The notes under the pieces: model-generated
Database searches by the model: none
What the model was told of the DNA's origin: nothing
What the model saw: the letters and a program-made list of their open reading frames with translations, nothing else
Shown: positions 14,519 through 22,080 of the stretch, piece by piece
Layout: each line of letters starts with the position of its first letter
How positions within the stretch are numbered: position 1 is the stretch's first letter
Position numbers and translations under genes: made by a program
Assembly (NCBI GenBank): GCA_947305255.1
Contig: CAMZDE010000005.1
Coordinates: 1-31,877, forward strand
DNA length: 31,877 nucleotides
Direction of reading: 5' to 3'
From: an uncultured Alphaproteobacteria bacterium
Lineage (GTDB): Bacteria > Pseudomonadota > Alphaproteobacteria > Rs-D84

Positions 14519-15619
14519 TTACCCTTTTTTGTGTTTCAATCTTAACTGTCCACACGCAGATCCGATATCTGCCCCCCGCTCCCGCCGGATGCGCGTATGA
14601 ATTCCGTTCTTTATCAAAATATCTTGGAAACGATGAACCGCATTCCCAGATATAGACGCAAAATCGCGCTCATCAACCGTATTCCATGGTATTAAATTCA
14701 CCATAACGTTATGACCGCGCAAAAGTTCTGATAATTTGTTCGCATGTTCGTTCGAACAGTTATAAAGGACAACGTCACCATTTTCATCACGTTTCCCAAG
14801 CAATATGTATTCAATCATCAATTGGCGATTTTGCGCGTCTGAAAAATCAAATGCCGCCTTTAATACCTCATTTATTTTATATTTATTATTTATAGGCATA
14901 ATTTGCGAACGTAATTCATCGGTTGGTGCGTGCAAAGATATCGCCAGATTAATCGGACGCCCCCATGTGTTTAATTCTTCAATTCCTGAAACAATGCCAC
15001 ATGTTGAAACAGTTATACGTCGCCACGATATATGCAATTCATCATTCGCCCGATTCAAAAATCCGATAACATTAGATGTGTTTTGTAACGGTTCGCCGGT
15101 TCCCATAACGACGATATGTGACACGTCGCCATTATTTGCGTCACCGTTTGGATGAACGTGTTCAGTATCAGCGCGATTGCGTCTTAATTCCCATTGTGCC
15201 ACCAGAATTTGTGCAAACATTTCGTTGACTGTCAAATTGCGTTTTAATCCCAACAATGTTGACGCACAAAATTTACAGCCCATCGCACAACCTGCCTGAG
15301 ATGAAACACAAACGCTGTTCCCATATGTTGTGCGCATTAAAACACATTCTATTTGTTGCGCATCTTCCAATTCCAGTAAAAATTTAGTTGTTTGGTTATC
15401 GCTGCTATCCAAACGTGTTACGATTTTCACCGGTAAAGTTTGTGCGCTTTCGTTTAATTTTTGACGCAAATCTTCGGGCAGATTTTTCATAACACTGAAA
15501 TCAGGCGCGCCACGGTTCAACCATTCGCGAATTTGTGTTGCGCGAAAACGCGGCAATCCCATATCGGTAACAAATTGTTCCAGTTCTGGTTGTGTTAAAT
15601 TAAAAAGTATTTTTTTCAT
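14519..15619 (-). CDS. rlmN: dual-specificity 23S rRNA/tRNA adenine-C2 methyltransferase RlmN
   Basis: RlmN is a radical-SAM enzyme that methylates C2 of A2503 in 23S rRNA and A37 in some tRNAs. The 366 residues carry the cluster motif 'CAMGCKFC' (C111, C115, C118). The two mechanistic cysteines are in the expected places: C104 in 'SVCVSSQAGC' and C356 in 'IGSACGQL'. Other family segments are 'MGTGEPLQN', 'LAISLHAPTDELR' and 'MIEYILL'. The start overlaps the surA stop (ATGA). Complete and typical in length. Confidence 0.97.
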   Translation of the reverse strand: MKKILFNLTQPELEQFVTDMGLPRFRATQIREWLNRGAPDFSVMKNLPEDLRQKLNESAQTLPVKIVTRLDSSDNQTTKFLLELEDAQQIECVLMRTTYGNSVCVSSQAGCAMGCKFCASTLLGLKRNLTVNEMFAQILVAQWELRRNRADTEHVHPNGDANNGDVSHIVVMGTGEPLQNTSNVIGFLNRANDELHISWRRITVSTCGIVSGIEELNTWGRPINLAISLHAPTDELRSQIMPINNKYKINEVLKAAFDFSDAQNRQLMIEYILLGKRDENGDVVLYNCSNEHANKLSELLRGHNVMVNLIPWNTVDERDFASISGNAVHRFQDILIKNGIHTRIRRERGADIGSACGQLRLKHKKG

Positions 15620-16440
15620 AATTTATATCTGTCGTCATTAATGATTATCACAGCCTTGCGCCGTAATTGTTTTAATTGTTGGTCGGCAACAAACGAAGCC
15701 TTACGGAAAATAGCATTTTGTTTGATGATATCGTCCAAATTTTTATATTCGTCTGTCTTTCTTTCACTGCATATCAATATAACAGAATTATCCTGAATGT
15801 CCGACCAAGTCAACAAAGGTAATGTTGCAATTCGATTACGAATTTCATCTGACAATTCATATTGTATTGCTGTAAATTTTTGTGGTGCGCCACCCAAATC
15901 TTCGGCCATTTTTATCGCATTACCACAATCTTTTGGTTTGGTTAATTTTTTCGCGACGTTTTCAGGAATATTAATCAAACGAACAATAGTCATTTCAATC
16001 GGTAATCCGCGTTCACGAATTAAATCGTTTCGTTCTGATTGAATGTCTTCTTCGGAAACTTCGATTGTTGGAACGACCATACGCGACATCACTGCGCCCC
16101 ATGCCATATCAGACCGAATTGCCAACCGTGCCATAACGCGCATAGTTTCAGTCATATCGCCTAAATTCATTTTCTTTAATTCTTTGTCGGCATCTTTGTC
16201 AGTGGGTTTAACACCAAAATTATTTGCATAATCTAATTTGACATAATCATCAACAATATTTTGGAACGCACTACGACGATTAGTCGCCGAAACGTTTCCT
16301 TGCTTTGTCATCAATTCGGTTCGTGCAGTAATATCAGTATCTGTGATTGGATTGCCGTTCACTGTCGCCACAACCGTTGCAGAATTTGCAATCGACATAT
16401 TCAAAATCAAAGCCAAAAAAAATATACTGATTTTTTTCAT
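15616..16440 (-). CDS. surA: SurA-like periplasmic chaperone
   Basis: SurA escorts outer-membrane proteins across the periplasm. The 274-aa protein has a signal peptide (about 1-20, 'FFLALILNMSIANSA'), then the SurA N-terminal pattern 'TVVATVNGNPITDTDITART'. A helical region ('FQNIVDDYVKLDYAN') follows, and then a degenerate parvulin-like domain (about 140-250). It is shorter than E. coli SurA, which has two parvulin domains. Its position directly after lptD is the classic lptD-surA pairing, which supports the call. Peptidyl-prolyl isomerase activity is doubtful because canonical parvulin residues are not evident. Confidence 0.8.
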   Translation of the reverse strand: MKKISIFFLALILNMSIANSATVVATVNGNPITDTDITARTELMTKQGNVSATNRRSAFQNIVDDYVKLDYANNFGVKPTDKDADKELKKMNLGDMTETMRVMARLAIRSDMAWGAVMSRMVVPTIEVSEEDIQSERNDLIRERGLPIEMTIVRLINIPENVAKKLTKPKDCGNAIKMAEDLGGAPQKFTAIQYELSDEIRNRIATLPLLTWSDIQDNSVILICSERKTDEYKNLDDIIKQNAIFRKASFVADQQLKQLRRKAVIIINDDRYKL

Positions 16441-16460
16441 TTCCTTTTCCTTTGCTGTGT

Positions 16461-18485
16461 TTAATAGTGTCGTCCATCAATGCTGATTCCAAATTTGAAT
16501 TGGAAAGTTGTATTTCCGACGTAATCACCGTTCACCGCGTTATCACGTTGATATTCCAAAGATAGATAATAACACGGATGTTCATAATAGATACCACCTG
16601 AATGCCGTTGCAAGAAATGTTCGTACACGTTGAAAATCAAAGAACCTTGGATTCGTACGCGATTTGTTAATCTGACCCCCGCACCAGATATAATTTCATT
16701 TGTATCTTCGTCGTTTGTCGAATAAATATCAATAGGTCGTGAATCCCAAATATGTCCCAACGTTAAATAATTTCCACCGCGTCCGATGTATGCAGAATTT
16801 TCAGCATGACTTAACGACATGTCGGTTCTATCGAAACGAAAACGTGTGGATATTTGGAAATTATCATTATTGCTATATGAAATACGTCCGACATAATCTG
16901 AAAAACCGTTTCGGAAACCATTGTCATTAAAATCTTGTTCTGGGGCGTTGAAGTCGTAAGTTTGCCCCATGAACACTTCGATATTATGTTTTGTGTTAAA
17001 TGCCGCCCATCGTGCGCCATAGTCTGCAAAATTACCATTTTCCCACATATCAAATCCAGCATAACGATTATTCGAAAACAGCGTTGTATCAGATAAAAAA
17101 CGCCCCGCAGAATCATTATCACGCGCAAACACAGACTTTGAATCTGTCCGTTTCATAACAGTTAATCGCATTTGTGGTTCAATGATATATGTCCAATCAT
17201 TGTTCGTGCTGAATAATGGCAGTCCCCATTCAACATATCCACTTGGTAAAAATCTGGATTTAACCCCAGAGTATGGATTGTCTTCATCATATACGGCGAT
17301 ATGATCAAAATTATATATATCGTAACGGCCCGACGCGCTAAGTGTTAAACGGTTTCCGCCCCACAAAGTCCATGGGGATACAATTTGTGTTTCGCCAATT
17401 ATGCGCTGGGATGATGAATTTGATGAAGACACCGCCAACACATCCCCCGACACATTGAAATAGGTTTCTGCAAATATTGGTTCAGATTGATACACCGCGC
17501 GCACGTTTGGTAAAATATCACCCGACGCCCATGTTTGATTGCCACCTGGGGTTCGTAATTCTTGGAATATATGTGTGTCTGCGACAATATAACTGGTTTG
17601 ACCAAACAGTTCTAATTTTGCACCCGAATCCAAATATGGTTGATAATCATAAAATCCATATTTTTGCAAGAATGTTTTATCAGACACGCGATTAACATAA
17701 ACTGTTGCACGTGCATTTTCGCCCAGTTCAATAATGTCATTATTATCAACATACCAACGATTTTCGCCGGCCTTGTTATGAGTGAACGCACCATCAGTTC
17801 TGAATTGAGAATGTGTTAAATTCAACCTATGTTCCAATTGGAACAACGGGTTTTCCTTGGTCAGATAAGAAATTGTTGTTGTGAAATCGTGTCTGTCGGA
17901 CAAATTCACATAAATCGGTAAATTTATTTGTGTTCCCATACCGTTTGTTGTGTTCAAACTGGGGGGTAACAGGCCAGATTTGTATTTCACAGACGGATCA
18001 GGCATCTCATAATACGGCAACCACAATATCGGGAAAGTATCATTATACAACCAAAAAATACCATTGTGAAAATATAGCATTTTTTCATTGGCATCATGAA
18101 TAATCGTTGTCCCAGATATTTCCCATGCATTACCAAAAGAATCGCACCCATCGCACGCTGTGAATATTGCGTGTCGTGCAATAGTTTCGTTACCGTCGCG
18201 TTTAATAGATTGTGCCTGAACATAAACATTGGAACCCAACCATAATTCAATATCGTCCGCAGACATTTTTGTATTGCCACCCGATATCGAAATATGGTCT
18301 AACTTTATGCGTTGCCCCGACGCATTTGTCATTTCTGTATTACCTGATGATTCAATTTCGCCAGATTTTGCATCATATACAATTTCGTCAGATTTCACAG
18401 TTTTTGCTTCGTCTAAATTGACACCCAGCGCCAATGCGTCAGATACGACGAAACACAATATCAAAGATGTGAATAAATATCTCAT
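16461..18485 (-). CDS. lptD: LPS-assembly outer-membrane protein LptD
   Basis: LptD is the beta-barrel that inserts lipopolysaccharide into the outer leaflet with LptE. The 674-aa protein has a signal peptide (1-20), an OstA/LptA-like periplasmic domain (about 30-130, 'DEIVYDAKSGEIESSGNTEM') and a long C-terminal barrel of short beta strands. 'TACDGCDSFGNAWEISG' (109-125) is the CxxC plus W block typical of alphaproteobacterial LptD; a third cysteine lies near the C-terminus ('HPCYYLS'). It overlaps lptF by four bases. Its presence shows the organism makes LPS or a related outer-membrane glycolipid. Confidence 0.93.
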   Translation of the reverse strand: MRYLFTSLILCFVVSDALALGVNLDEAKTVKSDEIVYDAKSGEIESSGNTEMTNASGQRIKLDHISISGGNTKMSADDIELWLGSNVYVQAQSIKRDGNETIARHAIFTACDGCDSFGNAWEISGTTIIHDANEKMLYFHNGIFWLYNDTFPILWLPYYEMPDPSVKYKSGLLPPSLNTTNGMGTQINLPIYVNLSDRHDFTTTISYLTKENPLFQLEHRLNLTHSQFRTDGAFTHNKAGENRWYVDNNDIIELGENARATVYVNRVSDKTFLQKYGFYDYQPYLDSGAKLELFGQTSYIVADTHIFQELRTPGGNQTWASGDILPNVRAVYQSEPIFAETYFNVSGDVLAVSSSNSSSQRIIGETQIVSPWTLWGGNRLTLSASGRYDIYNFDHIAVYDEDNPYSGVKSRFLPSGYVEWGLPLFSTNNDWTYIIEPQMRLTVMKRTDSKSVFARDNDSAGRFLSDTTLFSNNRYAGFDMWENGNFADYGARWAAFNTKHNIEVFMGQTYDFNAPEQDFNDNGFRNGFSDYVGRISYSNNDNFQISTRFRFDRTDMSLSHAENSAYIGRGGNYLTLGHIWDSRPIDIYSTNDEDTNEIISGAGVRLTNRVRIQGSLIFNVYEHFLQRHSGGIYYEHPCYYLSLEYQRDNAVNGDYVGNTTFQFKFGISIDGRHY

Positions 18486-19543
18486 TTTTTTAATAATAAA
18501 CCAATTAAACCAAATAACAAGACAAATACACCAATCGCGACCAAGAAAACATCAGTCAAACTGGTCACCATATTTGATACAGACATATATGACGCCATAA
18601 TCGCCGCCATCGCCAAAACCGCCATCGCAGGTGCAAAACTGGCGCGACGCCGCAACAGTGACGATTTTAATAAAATCAGTGTGCAAACAATTGCCAAAAT
18701 TAAATTCATTAATGGGCTGATGAAGCGCGAACACAATTCAACCAATGTTTGGTGATGTTGATGTTCGCTGTCTTGGGAAATGACGTCATGAATCAATGTG
18801 AACGTCGGTATGCGGCGAACGCGGAACGCAACGTCTTCTTCGTTTTCAACCAAATTCAAATCCATGTCGAAATTATCAAAAGTCCCCGTTGTAAATCCGT
18901 TTCTTCCCGACATTTGCAACGAACCGTTGTTTGTGACAATAGATAATCCGTGAACCGTAGATACCAATTTTCCGCGTTCTGCGAACATTAACATCTGGTT
19001 TTTATCGTCACGCATGTCGGATAACATTACTTGGTTCAAATCTTGACCTGAAACATTATCGACATACACAACCAACCCATTTGCCAGACGTGTGAATGCG
19101 GCCTCTTGCAATTTCAGGTGCGCCAAACCATAGCGCAAATTCCATTGGGTGCTGTAAAATTTCGCTTGGGTCATCGGCACAATCCAAATATTCAAAACCA
19201 AATGCAAAAGTGTCAACACCGCCGCCAACTTTATTGCCGGCTTTGCAATTTGCCACGGGGACAGACCCGATGCCGCCATAACCGTGACTTCGTTTTCAGA
19301 AATCATTTTGTTATACACAAATATAGTCGCGATAAATGTGACAAACGGCACAATAATCGAAATGATAAACGGAATCATAAACGATATCAGATATAAAAAA
19401 CTCGAAAACTTTATGCCATACGCAATCAGGAATTTCATCATAGTCATAATCTGCATCATCCATGCCAAACCGGTCAGAATCATCAATAACATGATGAAAA
19501 TAGTCAATAATTGCCGTACAAAATATCTGCTTATTATTTTCAT
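18482..19543 (-). CDS. lptF: LPS export permease, LptF/LptG family
   Basis: LptF and LptG form the membrane part of the LptB2FG transporter that extracts LPS from the inner membrane. The 353-aa protein has three N-terminal membrane segments (about 10-32, 48-75, 100-122), a periplasmic beta domain and three C-terminal segments (about 270-350). 'FVYNKMISENEVTVMAASGL' and 'PWQIAKPA' are coupling-helix motifs, closer to alphaproteobacterial LptF than LptG; the F/G choice is not certain. The other permease is not in the window. The message appears leaderless (see promoter). First gene of the operon with lptD and surA. Confidence 0.85.
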   Translation of the reverse strand: MKIISRYFVRQLLTIFIMLLMILTGLAWMMQIMTMMKFLIAYGIKFSSFLYLISFMIPFIISIIVPFVTFIATIFVYNKMISENEVTVMAASGLSPWQIAKPAIKLAAVLTLLHLVLNIWIVPMTQAKFYSTQWNLRYGLAHLKLQEAAFTRLANGLVVYVDNVSGQDLNQVMLSDMRDDKNQMLMFAERGKLVSTVHGLSIVTNNGSLQMSGRNGFTTGTFDNFDMDLNLVENEEDVAFRVRRIPTFTLIHDVISQDSEHQHHQTLVELCSRFISPLMNLILAIVCTLILLKSSLLRRRASFAPAMAVLAMAAIMASYMSVSNMVTSLTDVFLVAIGVFVLLFGLIGLLLKK

Positions 19544-19550
19544 AATTCAA

Positions 19551-19579
19551 AGTATAAAGCCCAAATCCGCACCCGTCAA
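19551..19579 (-). promoter_or_regulatory. lptF operon promoter, predicted leaderless
   Basis: On the minus strand TTGACG, a 17-base spacer and TATACT. The -10 ends only seven or eight bases before the ATG at 19543, so transcription should start at or next to the start codon. No Shine-Dalgarno sequence precedes it, consistent with leaderless initiation. Confidence 0.7.
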
Positions 19580-19625
19580 GAATAAAGGCATATTTGACGT
19601 TGATATGTCCCCCATAATTATTCGT

Positions 19626-19654
19626 TTGCATTGGCTGCCGCTTTTTGATAAAAT
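19626..19654 (+). promoter_or_regulatory. promoter of copy 4
   Basis: TTGCAT, a 17-base spacer and TAAAAT; same -10 and spacing as copy 2. It is divergent from the lptF promoter about 50 bp away. Confidence 0.65.
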
Positions 19655-19660
19655 AATGGG

Positions 19661-19866
19661 GTCGGAAAGGGTTTTTCCGATGAGGCTTAAGAACCTGAAA
19701 CAAACAGGCGTCAAAAACGGACGTAAAATCTCCGCCGTAATGGTTGGAGGGTCGTGAATATTTTGAATAAACGACGCAATTTCCTGTTTGGATTGTTCTT
19801 AACCTCCAACCACCTTTAATTCAAGGGTGGTTGTTTTGTTGTTGCAACAAACAAAGGAGGAAAGAC
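19661..19866 (+). promoter_or_regulatory. structured leader RNA of copy 4
   Basis: This is the most divergent leader, hence the best test of the fold. H1 is TCGGAAA/TTTCCGA; H2 AGG/CCT; H3 CGTC/GACG; B GGTTGGAGG (19742-19750) with C CCTCCAACC (19803-19811). P2 changes all four pairs to TCGT/ACGA (19752-19755 and 19771-19774) yet keeps a 15-base loop, GAATATTTTGAATAA. C CAACCACC pairs with D GGTGGTTG (19826-19833). The ribosome site GGAGG is at 19856-19860. A:B is shorter here (CTCC/GGAG). Confidence 0.75.
19680..19757 (+). other. possible leader peptide ORF in copy 4 leader
   Basis: A 25-codon frame from the ATG after H1, beginning MRLKNLKQTGVKNGRKISA and ending just before the P2 loop. It resembles the copy 5 frame (KQTGVKNGRK against KQNGVRERRK), but relative to B it is in another frame than copies 2 and 3. 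Confidence 0.3.
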
Positions 19867-20352
19867 ATGACAACAAAAATACCACTATTATTTGCAATAA
19901 TTGCATTATTACCGTTCGGCGCATGGGCAGATGTACATATCGGACCGATTGGTAATATGACGACAAACGATAATCCTGTTATAGCTACGGACTTTCCATA
20001 TTATGCAACAGTAGATATAGACAGCCATGACGACGAACATATTGCATCCACTGCGTATGTAAAAGGTGCATATAATGATACGATTGCAGCGATGAATAAA
20101 TTAAATGCTGATAAACAATCTCAAATGTATGTTTTGGATCCAGATACCGGTGATGAAGTGCCACTAAGTTCACTAGTATCTAGTTCGATTGATCAGGGTG
20201 ATTTTGCTAACTTAATTACTGTTGTCGGCGTTGCTAATGCGATTGATGAGGTCAATGATACAATAGCATCCAAACGTGTCACCATTTACACAACATGGGA
20301 AGATGATACAGAAAACGGCACGACACAGGTTGAATTGTCCACTGCACAATAG
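19867..20352 (+). CDS. small secreted protein, IYTTWDDD family, copy 4
   Basis: This 161-aa paralogue starts at MTTKI six bases after GGAGG, with signal peptide 'PLLFAIIALLPFGAWA'. The core is 'HDDEHIASTAYVKGAYNDT', and the end block 'VTIYTTWEDD' is followed by 'TTQVELSTAQ'. The middle contains 'VVGVANAIDEVNDTIASKR', close to copy 5. The stop is followed by about 25 bases (ACACCATTGTCATT region) shared with copy 5, so the two are the most closely related genes, although their leaders are not. Predicted exported; function unknown. Confidence 0.85.
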   Translation: MTTKIPLLFAIIALLPFGAWADVHIGPIGNMTTNDNPVIATDFPYYATVDIDSHDDEHIASTAYVKGAYNDTIAAMNKLNADKQSQMYVLDPDTGDEVPLSSLVSSSIDQGDFANLITVVGVANAIDEVNDTIASKRVTIYTTWEDDTENGTTQVELSTAQ

Positions 20353-20435
20353 CATCAATACACCATTGTCATTTTTTGCTTGATTTCTTTCGATTCGGAC
20401 GTAATAATATAGACGTTCTTAAAAATAAGTTTTTT

Positions 20436-20464
20436 AAGGGCGGGGTTCAAAAAACCCCGCCCTT
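20436..20464 (+). terminator. hairpin in the nusA leader
   Basis: AAGGGCGGGGTT pairs with AACCCCGCCCTT over CAAAAA: a very stable 12-pair stem followed by only TTTG. It may terminate copy 4 transcripts or act as an attenuator/stabiliser before nusA (34 bases to the ATG). A possible nusA promoter, TTGATT-16-TAATAA, lies just upstream (about 20382-20409) but is weak. Confidence 0.55.
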
Positions 20465-20497
20465 TGAATAAAAAGACACAACACAAGGAGAATAAAA

Positions 20498-22045
20498 ATG
20501 TCTTTTGAATCTATGCCACGTCAGGATTTATTATTGGCCATTGATTCTTTGGCCCAAGAAAAAATGATAGATCGTGAAACTGTGATTGAATCTCTGGAAA
20601 TTGCAATCGCGAAAATTGCAAAGCACAAATATGGCGAAGAATTTAATATCGTTGCGCAAATTGATCGTAAAAACGGCGCAATTCATGTTAAACGTTTGTT
20701 TGACGTTATTGAATCACCTGAAAGTGTTGGTGAAGAATATAATGCAAATACTATGTTGACCGTGGCCGAAGCGAAAAAATACGCCGCGAATCCATCGGTT
20801 GGCGACGTTGTCGAAGATATGTTGCCAGAACCTGAATTCGGCCGTATGGCGTTTCAGACGGCACGTCAAATCATGACTGCGCGTGTTCGCGATGCTGAAA
20901 AAGGACGTCAATACGAAGAATTCAAAGACAATATTGGTGACATTGTAAATGGTGTTGTGAAACATATTGAATTTGGAAACGTCTTTGTCGATATCAATGG
21001 CAAAGCCGAAGGTTATATCAAAAGCACTGAATTAATCCCAGGCGAACGTTTGGCGGTTGGTGATCGTGTGCGCGCTTTGATTATGGACGTTGTTCGTTCT
21101 AATTCGGGACCACAAATTTTCTTGACCAGAACACATCCTGGGTTCATGGAAAAATTATTCACCCAAGAAGTGCCTGAAATTTACGAAGGTATTATCAAGA
21201 TTAAATCTGTATCTCGTGCACCGGGGTCACATGCTAAAATCGCCGTTGAAACCCAAGATCCATCAATTGATGCGGTTGGTATGACTGTGGGTATCAAGGG
21301 TACACGTATTCAACCGGTTATCAACGAATGTCACGGTGAAAAAATCGACGTTATTTTGTATTCCGAAGATCCAGCTGTGTTTATCGTGAACGCTATGCAA
21401 CCGGCCAAAGTTGCAAAAATCATTGTTGACGAAGATACACATTCTGCGGCTGTTGTCGTCACCGAAGATCAACAATCATTGGCAATTGGTCGTCGCGGTC
21501 AAAACGTCCGTCTGGCTTCTCAATTAACAGGTTGGAACATTGACGTTATGAACGAAGCCGAAGAAGCAGAACGTCGCGCCAAAGAATTCAAAGAAAAGAC
21601 TGAATTGTTCACAACTGCGCTGGACGTTGATGAAACAATCGCACAATTGCTGATTACCGAAGGTTTCAGAACAATCGAAGAAATTGCGTATGTTGAACAA
21701 TCTGAATTGGAATCAATCGAAGGCTTCAATACAGAATTGGCGGTCGAATTGCAAAATCGTGCAAAAGCTTATTTGGCAAAACAAGAACAAGACTATTTTG
21801 ACAATGGTCACAAAATGGGTATGACTGACGATTTGTTGAAATTCGATTTCATCAAACGTCCGACTATTATGAAATTAGGCGAAAACGATGTTAAATCTTT
21901 GTCTGATTTGGCCGATTTGGCAGCGGACGAATTGGTTGAAATTTTGGGCGAAGACAATATGTCGCCGCGCTTAGCCGAACGTGTCGTTATGAAAGCGCGC
22001 GAATTAGCATACGGAATTGTTCCTGATTCTGAAAGCGAAGAATAA
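20498..22045 (+). CDS. nusA: transcription termination/antitermination protein NusA
   Basis: NusA binds RNA polymerase and nascent RNA and modulates pausing, termination and rRNA antitermination. The 515-aa protein has the N-terminal polymerase-binding domain (1-130), an S1 domain (about 145-215, 'GDIVNGVVKHIEFGNVFVD'), two KH domains with 'GIKGTRIQPVINE' and 'AIGRRGQNVRLASQLTGW', and two C-terminal helix-hairpin-helix repeats (about 385-430 and 462-505), as is usual in proteobacteria. It has an AAGGAG ribosome site. rimP, the usual upstream gene, and ylxR, often next, are both absent; infB follows after 35 bp. Confidence 0.97.
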   Translation: MSFESMPRQDLLLAIDSLAQEKMIDRETVIESLEIAIAKIAKHKYGEEFNIVAQIDRKNGAIHVKRLFDVIESPESVGEEYNANTMLTVAEAKKYAANPSVGDVVEDMLPEPEFGRMAFQTARQIMTARVRDAEKGRQYEEFKDNIGDIVNGVVKHIEFGNVFVDINGKAEGYIKSTELIPGERLAVGDRVRALIMDVVRSNSGPQIFLTRTHPGFMEKLFTQEVPEIYEGIIKIKSVSRAPGSHAKIAVETQDPSIDAVGMTVGIKGTRIQPVINECHGEKIDVILYSEDPAVFIVNAMQPAKVAKIIVDEDTHSAAVVVTEDQQSLAIGRRGQNVRLASQLTGWNIDVMNEAEEAERRAKEFKEKTELFTTALDVDETIAQLLITEGFRTIEEIAYVEQSELESIEGFNTELAVELQNRAKAYLAKQEQDYFDNGHKMGMTDDLLKFDFIKRPTIMKLGENDVKSLSDLADLAADELVEILGEDNMSPRLAERVVMKARELAYGIVPDSESEE

Positions 22046-22080
22046 AACATAAAATTGTAATTTAACCAAAGGGTTAAAAT

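Noticed and set aside
20436..20464. Riboswitch upstream of nusA
   Set aside because: Only a single stable hairpin is visible, with no conserved aptamer-like elements; terminator or attenuator is simpler.
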